Under the pieces are notes generated by a model. That model worked only from the letters and a program-made list of their open reading frames with translations, was not told the origin of the DNA and made no database searches. Of a stretch of 64,000 bases of DNA, positions 1 to 8,228 are shown in pieces. The DNA is taken from contig NZ_CP095390.1 of the NCBI RefSeq assembly GCF_023008585.1, forward strand, positions 1,674,001-1,738,000, read 5' to 3'. Source of the stretch: Natribaculum breve (GTDB taxonomy: Archaea > Halobacteriota > Halobacteria > Halobacteriales > Natrialbaceae). The number at the start of each line of letters is the position of its first letter. The stretch's first letter is position 1. Both the position numbers and the translations under genes were made by a program.

Positions 1-1008
1 GGCAGGGTGGTCGTCGTTGTCGATTTCGATCGGCTCCGGCACGGTTCCTGCGCTCGTTCGGGCTTCGATCGAGCCGGTCGCGGGACTCCGCTCGCCGATC
101 CAGACGCCATCGTAGGCTCGTTCGGCGGCGATCCGGTCGCAGACGGCGTCCTCGAGGTCCGTCCGCGAGGTCGCGCCCGCGACGGCGGCCGTGACGTCCT
201 GGACGAGTCCCTCGACGCGCTCCAGAACGCGCTCGAGTTCGGCGCGTTCTTCCTGGAGTTTCTCCCTGTGACGCTCGAGTTCGAGTTGCGCTCGCTTGCG
301 CGCGGTGACGTCGTTCTGGAAACCGACGTAGTTCGTCACCTCGCCGTCGTCGTCTCGAACCGGAGCGATCGTCACCTCGTTCCAGAACTCCTCGCCGTCT
401 TTCCGGTAGTTCTTGAGTTCGACGGTGACCGGTCGCTGTTCGTCGATGGCCTCGCGCATCTCGCGAATCGCTTCCGGATCGGAGTCTTCGCCCTGCAGGA
501 ACCGGCAGTTCCGGCCGACGGCCTCCTCGGAAGTGTAGCCAGTCAGGTACTCGTAGGCGTCGTTGACGTAGATCAGCGGGTTGTCCTCGCGGGAGGGATC
601 CGAGAGCGTGACGCCGATAGGTGCTTCGTCGATCGCCCGATCTTTGATCGCTCTGTCCCGGGCGTGAGACGTGTCGACACGGTCGAAGGTGATCGTCGCG
701 CCGTCGTCACCGCGATGGATGCGGGCGTCGAACCGGTCGTCGTCGAGCGAGACGGTTCGGACGGTGCCGATCGACGTCTCCTCGATCTCTGCCTCGAGTT
801 GCTCCCACACCGTGTCGAGTACGCTCGCAGCCGGTCGATCGGTCACGTCTGCGTGGGTGTCGAACGCGTCGGCGGCAGCGGCGTTCGCGTACGTGACCGT
901 GCCGCCAGCGACAGCGACGACTGGATCGACGATGCGCTCGAGAGCGGCGGCCGATGCGTCTCCTCCGCCGGTCGTACTCTCGTTGCGTTCCGTGTCGGTG
1001 TCGTCCAT
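1..1008 (-). CDS. PAS/LOV-GAF sensor protein, probably bacterio-opsin-activator type (partial, C-terminus off the window)
   Basis: The gene reads leftwards from an ATG at 1008 and is still open at base 1, giving 336 residues. Residues about 20-113 look like a degenerate PAS domain. Residues 128-238 are a canonical LOV-type PAS domain with the flavin-binding core GRNCRFLQG; Cys168 is the residue that forms the photo-adduct with FMN in LOV proteins. A charged coiled coil (about 238-280) leads into what looks like the start of a GAF domain. In haloarchaea this order normally ends in a bacterio-opsin activator HTH (HTH_10); that part is not visible, so a histidine kinase C-terminus remains possible. 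The LOV assignment is firm and the output domain is inferred. Confidence 0.85.
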   Translation of the reverse strand, partial: MDDTDTERNESTTGGGDASAAALERIVDPVVAVAGGTVTYANAAAADAFDTHADVTDRPAASVLDTVWEQLEAEIEETSIGTVRTVSLDDDRFDARIHRGDDGATITFDRVDTSHARDRAIKDRAIDEAPIGVTLSDPSREDNPLIYVNDAYEYLTGYTSEEAVGRNCRFLQGEDSDPEAIREMREAIDEQRPVTVELKNYRKDGEEFWNEVTIAPVRDDDGEVTNYVGFQNDVTARKRAQLELERHREKLQEERAELERVLERVEGLVQDVTAAVAGATSRTDLEDAVCDRIAAERAYDGVWIGERSPATGSIEARTSAGTVPEPIEIDNDDHPA

Positions 1009-1137
1009 ACCCCTACTTAGGAAGGGTCTGCCTATGAAGTGTAGTGGTAGACGCGTCGAACGTCGAACCGCCCACTCACGGCGAGTCTCTCCCCCGTCGG
1101 GAGTACGCTTATGTGAATGTGAGGTGTATGTTAACAT

Positions 1138-1335
1138 ATGACTGTACAGAAGGGCCGTTCGCCGTTCGACCGACTCAAACAGAAGTTCGACCAGTCCGAC
1201 CTGCGCTGTCGGGCGTGTGGCTACGTCGACGTCGAGGGGGGCTGGCGAGTCACCACCACCGGAAGCCGCGTCAGGTACCAGCACGTCTGTCCGAAGTGCA
1301 ACGCGATCGAGACCAAGGAGGTCCGTCTCGAGTGA
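1138..1335 (+). CDS. Small zinc-ribbon protein (65 aa)
   Basis: Short acidic/basic protein with two CxxC-type pairs (CRACG near residue 24 and CPKCN near residue 53), the spacing of a four-cysteine zinc ribbon. It resembles the small haloarchaeal zinc-finger proteins named after HVO_0649; I recall that family from memory and cannot verify it here. The ATG lies just after an AT-rich stretch (GTTAACATATG), as expected for a leaderless transcript. It is 70 bp upstream of the RaSEA gene on the same strand. The function is unknown; a nucleic-acid or protein-binding role is the usual guess for such ribbons. Confidence 0.8.
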   Translation: MTVQKGRSPFDRLKQKFDQSDLRCRACGYVDVEGGWRVTTTGSRVRYQHVCPKCNAIETKEVRLE

Positions 1336-1405
1336 GACACGTTGCACGCGTCGATACGCGTCCGTAGACGAAGGCGATTTACGCACTCGAGCGCTTCTCC
1401 CGACA

Positions 1406-2482
1406 ATGAGTCAACCCACGCCCGACGTCTACGAGCAGGGCAAGGGCATGGACGCCCACAACAAGGTGATGCGGGAGATCCGCTCGCGGAAAGAGCGAAG
1501 CTACGACCCCCACGAGCCGACTCGCGTCTGGCTCGACGAGGACAACACGCCCGACGGCGTCAAGCGGAGCCTGACGATCATCCTGAACACCGGCGGCTGT
1601 CGGTGGGCTCGCGCGGGCGGCTGTACGATGTGTGGATACGTCGCCGAGAGCGTCGAGGGTGGCAGCGTCAGCCACGAGGCGCTGCTGGACCAGATCGACG
1701 TCTGCCTCGAACACGAAGCGGAGAACGCGGACGAACCTGCGCCGCTGATCAAGATCTACACCTCCGGATCGTTCTTAGACGAGCGCGAGGTCGGTGCCGT
1801 GACCCGCGACGCCATCGCCGAGACGTTCGCCGACCGCGAGCGGATGGTCGTCGAGTCCCTGCCCGACTTCGTCGACCGGGAGAAACTCGCCGACTTCACC
1901 GACCGCGGCCTCGAGACGGACGTCGCGATCGGCCTCGAGACCGCCACGGATCGCGTGCGCCACGACTGCGTGAACAAGTACTTCGACTTCGCCGACTTCG
2001 AGGACGCCTGCGAGGAGGCTCGAGCGGCCGGCGCTGGCGTGAAAGCCTACCTCCTGATGAAGCCGCCGTTTCTCACGGAATCCGAGGCGGTCGCGGACAT
2101 GATCTCCTCGATCGAGCGCTGTGCCGACGTCGACGGCTGTCACACGATCTCGATGAACCCGACCAACGTCCAGCGCTACACGATGGTCGACGAACTCTAC
2201 TTCTCGGACGGCTACCGCCCGCCGTGGCTCTGGTCGGTCGCCCACGTCCTCCGCGAGACCGCGGACGTCGACGCCATCGTCGTCTCCGACCCCGTCGGCC
2301 ACGGCTCCGACCGCGGCCCGCACAACTGCAAGGAGTGTGACGACCTCGTCCAGAAGGCGATCAAGGACTTCGACCTCCGGCAGGACCCGACGGTCTTCGA
2401 GCAGGTCTCGTGTGACTGCGAGGCGACCTGGGAGGCCGTGTTAGAACACGAACGAGGTTACAACCAGCCGCTCACGCGCTGA
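1406..2482 (+). CDS. Archaeosine biosynthesis radical SAM protein RaSEA
   Basis: 358-aa radical SAM enzyme. The 4Fe-4S cysteines sit at residues 65, 73 and 76 in a C-x7-C-x2-C arrangement (CRWARAGGCTMC), the longer first spacing seen in this Elp3/MiaB-like subfamily rather than the usual CxxxCxxC. The C-terminal part is cysteine-rich (CKEC and CDCE). RaSEA works with ArcS: ArcS adds lysine to preQ0 in tRNA and RaSEA cleaves the adduct to give archaeosine at position 15. ArcS and TgtA are encoded near 56-60 kb of this window. The ATG at 1406 was chosen because upstream in-frame sequence does not match the family start. It converges with purQ 12 bp downstream. Confidence 0.92.
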   Translation: MSQPTPDVYEQGKGMDAHNKVMREIRSRKERSYDPHEPTRVWLDEDNTPDGVKRSLTIILNTGGCRWARAGGCTMCGYVAESVEGGSVSHEALLDQIDVCLEHEAENADEPAPLIKIYTSGSFLDEREVGAVTRDAIAETFADRERMVVESLPDFVDREKLADFTDRGLETDVAIGLETATDRVRHDCVNKYFDFADFEDACEEARAAGAGVKAYLLMKPPFLTESEAVADMISSIERCADVDGCHTISMNPTNVQRYTMVDELYFSDGYRPPWLWSVAHVLRETADVDAIVVSDPVGHGSDRGPHNCKECDDLVQKAIKDFDLRQDPTVFEQVSCDCEATWEAVLEHERGYNQPLTR

Positions 2483-2494
2483 CGCGTCCTCGTT

Positions 2495-3181
2495 TTACTC
2501 CGTCGCGTACGCGAACCCGCGGAGAACGCCCTGACCGTCCGTCTCGCCGACGTCGGGCAGCGTCACGCGCTCCGGGTGGGGCATCAACACCGCGACGGTG
2601 TCGCGGTCGCCGACCAGCCCTGCGACGTCGTGTTTCGATCCGTTCGGGTTGGCCTCGGGCGTCGTCTCGCCGTCCTCGTCGCAGTACCGAAAGAGGATCC
2701 GATCCTCGTCCTCGAGTTCCGCCAGTCGGTCGTCGTCGACCTCGTAGCGGCCCTCGGCGTGGGCGATCGGGATCTCGAGGACGTCGCCCTCGTCGTAGGC
2801 TCGCGTCCAGGGCGTGTCGTCGCGTTCGACGCGCACGTAGACCGGCTCACACTGGAAGCGCGCGCTCTCGTTGGTCGTGAACGCTCCCTCGGTCAGACTG
2901 GACTCACAACCGACCTGTGCGCCGTTGCAGACGCCGAGGACGGGGACGCCCTCGCGTGCGGCCTCGCGGACCTCCTCCATGATCGGCGCGCGGGCGGCCA
3001 TCGCACCCGCCCGCAGGTAGTCGCCGTAGGAGAACCCGCCGGGGAGCACGATCCCCGTCGTGTCCTCGGGGAGGCCGTCCTCGTGCCAGACGATCTCGGC
3101 GTCGATGCCGAGGTGCTCGAGGGCGCGTTCGGCGTCGCGGTCGCAGTTCGAACCGCCGAATCGAATGATCGAGACCGTCAT
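2495..3181 (-). CDS. purQ: Phosphoribosylformylglycinamidine synthase glutaminase subunit PurQ
   Basis: 228-aa class I glutamine amidotransferase that supplies ammonia for FGAM synthesis, the fourth step of purine synthesis. The nucleophile Cys85 lies in GVCNGAQ, and the PHPE motif near residue 205 provides the His/Glu of the triad. The N-terminal IIRFGGSNCD and the oxyanion LPGGFSYGDYLR segment are typical of PurQ. It begins one base after the stop of purS, so the two are co-transcribed; archaeal PurL, PurQ and PurS form a complex. PurL is not in the window. Confidence 0.97.
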   Translation of the reverse strand: MTVSIIRFGGSNCDRDAERALEHLGIDAEIVWHEDGLPEDTTGIVLPGGFSYGDYLRAGAMAARAPIMEEVREAAREGVPVLGVCNGAQVGCESSLTEGAFTTNESARFQCEPVYVRVERDDTPWTRAYDEGDVLEIPIAHAEGRYEVDDDRLAELEDEDRILFRYCDEDGETTPEANPNGSKHDVAGLVGDRDTVAVLMPHPERVTLPDVGETDGQGVLRGFAYATE

Positions 3182-3182
3182 C

Positions 3183-3434
3183 CTACCGTTCGTCGACCTC
3201 GACGTCGTAGTCGTGGATCGTCGGGTTCGCCAGCAGACGCTCTGCCATCTCGTCGGCGCGTTCCCCGGCCTCCTCGGCGGACGCTGCCTCGAGGTCGATC
3301 TCGAACTGGTCCGCCGAGCGCAGCTCCTCGAGTTCGAAGTCCAGTCGCTCGAGTGCGCGTGCGGTCGTCTCGGCTTCCGGATCCAGGACGCCGTGTTTGA
3401 GTCGAACCGTCACCGTCGCGGTGTAGGCGGTCAT
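3183..3434 (-). CDS. purS: Phosphoribosylformylglycinamidine synthase subunit PurS
   Basis: 83-aa small subunit that bridges PurQ and PurL in the three-part FGAM synthase. It opens MTAYTATVTVRLKHGVLDPE, the standard PurS N-terminus, and ends NPTIHDYDVEVDER. The open frame continues upstream, but the ATG at 3434 gives the family length (about 80-85 aa), so the longer frame was rejected. It is the first gene of a purS-purQ operon; one base separates it from purQ. Confidence 0.96.
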   Translation of the reverse strand: MTAYTATVTVRLKHGVLDPEAETTARALERLDFELEELRSADQFEIDLEAASAEEAGERADEMAERLLANPTIHDYDVEVDER

Positions 3435-3483
3435 CACCTGAAACCCCGTAACCGTGCTCAAAAACGCTTTCGCCTTCGGCCCG

Positions 3484-4704
3484 TCATACACGTTCGTGGA
3501 TACCTGCCTCGAGCCCGTCGGCTGCGAGCGCTCGCGTGATCCGGTCGGCCGCGCGTCTCGCCCCGGCGACGTTACCCGCGAGCGGGCCGACGGTTCCCGC
3601 GGCGAGCGCGCCGGTGACGAACAGCCGCGATCGGGAGCCGTCGACGCGTCGCCACGCGAGGCTCTCGTCGACGAGAACGGGCATCCCGCGATAGCCACGC
3701 TCGAGGTCGAGCGACCGGGCGACGCGGTCGACGAACGGGTGCTCGAACACCGGCGCGAAGCCGGTCGCGAGGACGACCCGGTCGCCGGTCACGCAGCCGC
3801 CGTCCGCGAGCAGCAGACGGGCACGACCGTCGACGGTACGCGCCGATTCGACCTCGCCGCGACGGACGGCGAGCCGTCCCGCATCGACGGCCGACTCGAG
3901 ACGGTCGTGGAGGTACGGCGGGAGGGTCGCGTCGTTGCGCACCTCGCGGACGACCTCGTAGCGCGCCCGCGAACCCGGCGGGTGGGCGTGGAGGTGTCGC
4001 TCGACGTGGTCCCAGTTGATCCAGCGCGGATCAGCCTCCGTCACCGCACGCTCGAGCGGGTGGCGGGTGAGCAGCGTCACCGGCTCACGTCCGCTCAGGC
4101 AGGTCGCGAGCTGTCCCGCCGTGATCCCGCCGCCGACGATCACCGTCCCGTCCGCGCGCTCGTCGGGGTCGAACCCGTCCCAGACGTGGACCGCGTCCGC
4201 GTCGTCGGCCCACGTCGGGCGACGATACCGCCCACCGTGGCCGATCGCGAGGACACAGTGGCGGGTGCGGATCGGGCCGTCGGTCGTCTCGAGCACCAGC
4301 GCGCCGTCGTCGCGGATCGTCTCGACGGTCGCCCGTCGGTGGAGCGCCTCGAGGTCGTGGCCGTCGATCACGTAGTCGGCGTAGTCGAGAAACAGCGACA
4401 GCGACGGCCGTCTGGGGTAGCCAGGCGTCGGCAGGAGTTCGTCCTCCCGGTCGCGAGTCTCGGCGAAGTGCTCGAGGCCGAACGGATCGGTGCCGACGTG
4501 GTGGACGAACGTCGAGCGGAGTTCGGCCATCTCACACGCCCTCGCTTTTCGCCGGAACGATTCGAGGAGCCCGTCGTGGGGGTCGACGATCGCGACGTCC
4601 GCACGCTCGAGGCCCACGTCCTCGAGCAGTCGCTGGACGAGGTACGTACCGTGGATGCCGCCGCCGACGATGGCACACTCGAGTGGTCGATCGGATGTGG
4701 TCAT
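3484..4704 (-). CDS. FAD/NAD(P)-binding oxidoreductase
   Basis: 406-aa flavoprotein. A dinucleotide-binding motif IVGGGIHGTYL lies at the N-terminus and a second, VIVGGGITAGQLA, in the middle, the two-domain layout of FAD- and NAD(P)-dependent monooxygenases/reductases (NAD_binding_9 or lysine/ornithine N-hydroxylase-like). The ATATG motif common before the C-terminal FAD region appears as VVLATGFAPVF. The substrate cannot be told from sequence. I chose the ATG at 4704; the open frame runs 27 codons further but that part lacks any family feature. It is divergent from the CobW-type gene, sharing the 115-bp region that contains an inverted repeat. Confidence 0.85.
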   Translation of the reverse strand: MTTSDRPLECAIVGGGIHGTYLVQRLLEDVGLERADVAIVDPHDGLLESFRRKARACEMAELRSTFVHHVGTDPFGLEHFAETRDREDELLPTPGYPRRPSLSLFLDYADYVIDGHDLEALHRRATVETIRDDGALVLETTDGPIRTRHCVLAIGHGGRYRRPTWADDADAVHVWDGFDPDERADGTVIVGGGITAGQLATCLSGREPVTLLTRHPLERAVTEADPRWINWDHVERHLHAHPPGSRARYEVVREVRNDATLPPYLHDRLESAVDAGRLAVRRGEVESARTVDGRARLLLADGGCVTGDRVVLATGFAPVFEHPFVDRVARSLDLERGYRGMPVLVDESLAWRRVDGSRSRLFVTGALAAGTVGPLAGNVAGARRAADRITRALAADGLEAGIHERV

Positions 4705-4788
4705 TGCTGTAGCTCCGTCCGTGGAGACGGTGGACGTGTACGGCCTCGACGACCGTGATAATAAGCTCTGCGATAGAGATAGCAAGAA

Positions 4789-4815
4789 TTAATAAAACTG
4801 CAGCGCCATTATTAA
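4789..4815. promoter_or_regulatory. Inverted repeat and TATA box before the cobW-type gene
   Basis: TTAATAA at 4789-4795 and its exact reverse complement TTATTAA at 4809-4815 are separated by 13 bases. The left arm lies 25-31 bases before the ATG at 4820, the distance expected for a TATA box of a leaderless haloarchaeal mRNA. The symmetrical arrangement would let a dimeric repressor cover both TATA and start site. A metal-responsive repressor is an inference from the gene it controls. Confidence 0.55.
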
Positions 4816-4819
4816 CAGG

Positions 4820-6082
4820 ATGCGCGATCACTCGATTCCAGTCACGGTGCTGTCCGGAACGCTCGGAGCCGGCAAGACGACCGTTCTCAACCACGTCCTG
4901 CGCGAGAGCGACGACCGCGACCTCGCCGTCCTCGTCAACGACATGGGCGAGGTCAACGTCGACGCCGACCTCGTCGCCGAATCCTCGGACATCTCCGAGG
5001 ACGAAGAGGAACTGGTCGAACTCTCGAACGGCTGTATCTGCTGTGAGCTTCGCGGCGACCTGCTCGACGCCGTCGCCGAACTCACGCGCGAGCGGGAGTT
5101 CGACTCGTTGATCGTCGAGTCGACCGGCGTCGCGGAGCCGCTGCCGGTCGCCCAGACGCTCACCATGGGCTTCGACCAGTCGGACCTCGACCCCACCGAG
5201 TTCTACGAGGAGACCGGGATCGAACCCCTCGAGCACTGCCACCTCGACACCACCGTCACCGTCGTCGACGCCCACCAGTTCCGTCGGGCGATGGAGTCGG
5301 AGGAAGTCCTCGACGACGACGGCACGAAGAAACACCTCGGCGATCTGCTCGTCGAACAGGTCGAGTTCTGTGACGTCCTCGTGGTCAACAAGTGCGACCT
5401 CGTCGACGAGGCGACCCTCGAGGAGATCGAAGAGACGCTCGAGGTTCTCCAGCCTCGCGCGGAGATCGTCCGGACCGAACACGGCGCGATCGATCCCGAC
5501 GAGATCGTCGACACGGGCCGGTTCGACTTCGAGGAGGCACGGACGTCGGCGGGCTGGATTCGAGAGCTCCAGGAACCCCACGAGTCCGCCGAGGAGGAAC
5601 ACGGCGTCACCTCCCTCGTCTTCGAGGCTCGCCGTCCGCTCCACCCCGAGCGATTCGCGGACTACCTCGACTCGTTCCCCGGGAACGTCGTCCGCGCGAA
5701 AGGTCACTTCTGGCTCGCCAGTCGCGAGGACGAGGCGCTGACGTTCAACGTCGCCGGCAAGTCGATCCGCGTCGGCCCCGGCGGCACGTGGGTCGCGGCG
5801 CTCCCGCCCGAAGAGCGACAGGCCCAGCTCGAGGCAAGTCCACAGCTCGAGGAGCTCTGGGACGAGCAGTGGGGCGACCGGAGCGTGATGCTCGTCGTCA
5901 TCGGCACCGAACTCGACCACGACGCGATCCGGGCAGACCTCGAGGAGTGTCTGCTCACGGACGCCGAACTGGACGACGACTGGACGACCTACGAGGATCC
6001 GTTCCCGACGTTCGACCTCCCGCCCGAGGCAGACGAGGAGACCGACGCCGAGGCTCAAGAAGAGGTCGGACTCGCCGACTGA
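4820..6082 (+). CDS. CobW/COG0523-family GTP-binding metallochaperone
   Basis: 420-aa G3E-family P-loop GTPase. The Walker A motif is GTLGAGKT (residues 13-20), followed by the family metal-binding motif CxCC as GCICCELRGD (Cys72, Cys74, Cys75), the ESTG switch segment, the base-recognition motif NKCD, and a C-terminal CobW_C domain from about residue 265. COG0523 proteins deliver Zn, Co or Ni to client enzymes or help cells under metal limitation. No cobalamin or urease genes are nearby. It heads a run of four same-strand genes (to 6901) that includes a Cys-rich small protein, which favours a zinc-related role. The tail is strongly acidic. Confidence 0.92.
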   Translation: MRDHSIPVTVLSGTLGAGKTTVLNHVLRESDDRDLAVLVNDMGEVNVDADLVAESSDISEDEEELVELSNGCICCELRGDLLDAVAELTREREFDSLIVESTGVAEPLPVAQTLTMGFDQSDLDPTEFYEETGIEPLEHCHLDTTVTVVDAHQFRRAMESEEVLDDDGTKKHLGDLLVEQVEFCDVLVVNKCDLVDEATLEEIEETLEVLQPRAEIVRTEHGAIDPDEIVDTGRFDFEEARTSAGWIRELQEPHESAEEEHGVTSLVFEARRPLHPERFADYLDSFPGNVVRAKGHFWLASREDEALTFNVAGKSIRVGPGGTWVAALPPEERQAQLEASPQLEELWDEQWGDRSVMLVVIGTELDHDAIRADLEECLLTDAELDDDWTTYEDPFPTFDLPPEADEETDAEAQEEVGLAD

Positions 6083-6084
6083 CC

Positions 6085-6279
6085 GTGGCAGCACACCGCT
6101 CCCGACCCGATCCCGACCGCGACGACCGACTCCCGGCCGACGCCCGCGTCGCCCTCGAGCGATACGAGGACGCACCCGACGTGTGCACGATCTACGACGC
6201 GTCGATCCCCGCCCGAGTGTCGACGACGTGGATTTCGGCCGAGGAAGGATCGTTCGTCGCACTCGAGGACGCACGGTGA
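6085..6279 (+). CDS. Short conserved haloarchaeal protein (64 aa, DUF7511-like)
   Basis: GTG start two bases after the cobW-type stop, so translation is probably coupled. The protein has the pattern LERYEDAPDVCTIYD...TTWISAEEGSFVALEDAR, which I recognise from many short haloarchaeal proteins (I believe DUF7511, from memory). No catalytic motif is visible. Its function is unknown; position suggests co-expression with the metallochaperone. The GTG start is inferred from the tight spacing. Confidence 0.7.
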   Translation: MAAHRSRPDPDRDDRLPADARVALERYEDAPDVCTIYDASIPARVSTTWISAEEGSFVALEDAR

Positions 6280-6314
6280 GACAGCGATCGAACCAGACGA
6301 CACCCAGCAAACCG

Positions 6315-6572
6315 ATGTCGACGGCATTCCAGACCGCGGTTCGAACGAACGTACAGCGCGAGAAACGATACGCGGCGATCGACCGCCTCGTCGCGAGCGG
6401 TGACCGGACGAGCCTCGCGGTCGTCGTCCGAACGGGCGGGCTCGACGGCGAGTTCCGAAGGCGAGCGCTCGAGGGACTCGCCGACTGCGGCGGCAGCGAC
6501 CTGCTCGCCGAACTGGCAGAGGACACGACGATCGAGCGCTCGCTCAGGCGACGCGCGGCGCAACTCGCGTAG
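6315..6572 (+). CDS. Small HEAT-like helical protein (85 aa)
   Basis: Predicted all-helical, with two helix pairs resembling degenerate HEAT or PBS-lyase repeats (YAAIDRLVASGD... and RRRALEGLADCGGSDLLAEL). Third gene of the cobW-type cluster, starting 35 bp after the previous stop. Such repeat proteins usually mediate protein-protein contact. The specific function is unknown. Confidence 0.65.
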   Translation: MSTAFQTAVRTNVQREKRYAAIDRLVASGDRTSLAVVVRTGGLDGEFRRRALEGLADCGGSDLLAELAEDTTIERSLRRRAAQLA

Positions 6573-6616
6573 CCGACCGGCGAGACGCACTTGGTCCGGC
6601 GAGCCGTAGTCGATCC

Positions 6617-6901
6617 GTGCTCGAAGATTCCCTCCGAACGGCCGTCGAGACCTACAACCGGTATCGCGAGCCGATGGCGACGGCGACCCTCCTCGAGTAC
6701 TCGTCCCGTCGATTCCGGGTCCGCTTCGAGGGGCCGTTCTGTACGACCTGCTGTCGGGACGACTACTTCGACGACCTGCGGTACGAACTCGAGGAGCAGG
6801 GCGTTCCGCTCGAGGCAGTCGACGTCGAGTCGATCGCACGGACCGGCCTCGAGCGGTTCGACGTGACGTTCGTCGTCGGCACGGTCGACCGTCGCGGGTG
6901 A
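6617..6901 (+). CDS. Small Cys-rich conserved protein (94 aa)
   Basis: GTG start at 6617. The core contains FCTTCCRDDYFDDL, a CxxCC cluster that could bind zinc or form disulfides, followed by an alternating beta/alpha pattern (YELEEQGVPLEAVDVESI). It is the last gene of the cobW-type cluster. I recognise no family. The compact Cys cluster next to a G3E GTPase makes it a plausible metal client or carrier, which is inference only. Confidence 0.65.
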   Translation: MLEDSLRTAVETYNRYREPMATATLLEYSSRRFRVRFEGPFCTTCCRDDYFDDLRYELEEQGVPLEAVDVESIARTGLERFDVTFVVGTVDRRG

Positions 6902-7031
6902 TGGCCGTGTCCGTACGTATCGAGACTGTGCCACACTGTCTCCAACCTCGCACAGAAAGCAGGGCTTTTAGCGGACCGCGGCTTGAGAAGGGAGTGATGT
7001 CCCGAATTTCGCTCGAGCGGAGGTGGCGGCG

Positions 7032-7982
7032 ATGACGACCGATATCACCGAGATCACGGTCGTCGGAGACGACGACACCGGGCTGGTCGCCCGGGTGACG
7101 AGCCTCCTGTTCGAGCGCGGACTCAACATCGAGGACTTAGATCAGGCGGTCCGCGACGGCGTCTTCCGGATGTACCTGGCCGTCGACACCTCCGAGATGG
7201 TCTGTACCGAGGAGAAACTGCGGGCCGACCTCCACGACCTCGGCGACGACCTCGGACTCGACGTCCAGGTCCGGTTCCCCGCGGACCGCGAGACCCAGCA
7301 GATCGCCGTCCTGGTCACGAAAGAGAGCCACTGCCTCGAGGCGCTGTTCGAGGCCTGGGCCAACGACGACCTCGGTGCCGACATCGGCGTCGTCATCGGG
7401 AACCACGACGACCTCCAGCCGCTTGCCGAACACTACGACGTCCCGTTCCACGACATCGGTATCGACGGCGGCCAGCAGGACGAGGAGAAACTGCTCGAGT
7501 TGCTCGCCGAGTACGACGTCGACCTGATCGTCCTCGCGCGGTACATGCGCATCCTCAGCCCGAACGTGGTCTTTCGCTACGAGGATCGCATCATCAACGT
7601 CCACCCCTCGCTTTTGCCCGCGTTCCCCGGCGCGGAGGCCTACCGGCAGGCCATCGAGGAGGGCGTCCGCGTCGCCGGCGTCACCGCCCACTACGTCACC
7701 ACCGACCTGGATCAGGGGCCGATCATCACCCAGCGCGCCTTCGACGTCCCCGACGACGCCGACCTGGCGGAGGTCAAACGCCGTGGCCAGCCGCTCGAGG
7801 CCGAGGCGCTGCTCGAGGCGGTCCGCCTGCACCTGAACGGCGACGTCTCGGTCCACCGTGGCCGGACGACCGTCCGCGAGAACGGCGACGACTACCAGCT
7901 CGGCCTGCCCGAGGAGATCGACGAGGTCACGCCGGACCGTCCCGTCGACGGCATCGGAAGCGCCGTCGCGGACGACGACTGA
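7032..7982 (+). CDS. purU: Formyltetrahydrofolate deformylase PurU-like
   Basis: 316 aa. An N-terminal ACT domain (about residues 5-80) precedes a formyltransferase-fold domain. The hydrolase/transferase catalytic residues are Asn189 and His191 (INVHPSLLPAF) and the Asp of LDQGPII (Asp227). PurU releases formate and THF from 10-formyl-THF. In haloarchaea, with few other C1 enzymes, a PurN-like transformylase role cannot be excluded. The start at ATG 7032 is preferred over an in-frame GTG at 7023 because GGAGGTG at 7019-7025 makes a good ribosome-binding site. An acidic C-terminal extension of about 45 residues is present. The TGA stop is the end of a palindromic repeat. Confidence 0.88.
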   Translation: MTTDITEITVVGDDDTGLVARVTSLLFERGLNIEDLDQAVRDGVFRMYLAVDTSEMVCTEEKLRADLHDLGDDLGLDVQVRFPADRETQQIAVLVTKESHCLEALFEAWANDDLGADIGVVIGNHDDLQPLAEHYDVPFHDIGIDGGQQDEEKLLELLAEYDVDLIVLARYMRILSPNVVFRYEDRIINVHPSLLPAFPGAEAYRQAIEEGVRVAGVTAHYVTTDLDQGPIITQRAFDVPDDADLAEVKRRGQPLEAEALLEAVRLHLNGDVSVHRGRTTVRENGDDYQLGLPEEIDEVTPDRPVDGIGSAVADDD

Positions 7983-8061
7983 TACTATCGGACGTAACTG
8001 TGTGAAGATTCTCGCCACTCCGGGACGGCGAGAATCTTTCACGACTTACGTCCGGCAGTAT
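7982..8061. repeat. 80-bp dispersed palindromic element R1, copy 1
   Basis: Imperfect palindrome with ends ATACT and AGTAT and inner arms AGATTCTCGCC / GGCGAGAATCT. It differs at one base from the copies at 27838-27917 and 43778-43857. The left end overlaps the purU stop codon (TGATACT). No coding capacity. The size, symmetry and near-identity suggest a miniature mobile element (MITE-like). Confidence 0.85.
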
Positions 8062-8145
8062 GAGACGGACCGCTGTACGTCAGTTCCGTCACAACCACGA
8101 ACCGACCGGGTTGTGCCGGGAGATCGTCACAGCAGACCGTACGAC
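8062..8145. repeat. Dispersed palindrome R4, copy next to R1
   Basis: Begins GAGACGGACCGCTGT and ends CAGCAGACCGT, the termini shared with elements at 21392-21466, 39829-39900 and 54052-54134. The inside holds a hairpin ACAACC/GGTTGT. It lies directly against the R1 copy, upstream of the acetamidase-like gene. Confidence 0.6.
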
Positions 8146-8228
8146 GGCTCGTTTTTGCGTCGACGATTTCTATCGACTCGAGGGCACCTGATCGCTTTAT
8201 ACTCACAGCGGCCTTATCCTGGGATGGT

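Noticed and set aside
1217-1405. Upstream in-frame extension of the RaSEA frame
   Set aside because: Those codons overlap the zinc-ribbon gene in another frame and lack family similarity; the ATG at 1406 is clean.
4532-6934. 800-codon open frame on the minus strand opposite the cobW-type cluster
   Set aside because: It runs antisense through genes with clear motifs, is rich in Arg/Val/Asp as expected for shadow frames in GC-rich DNA, and shows no motif of its own.
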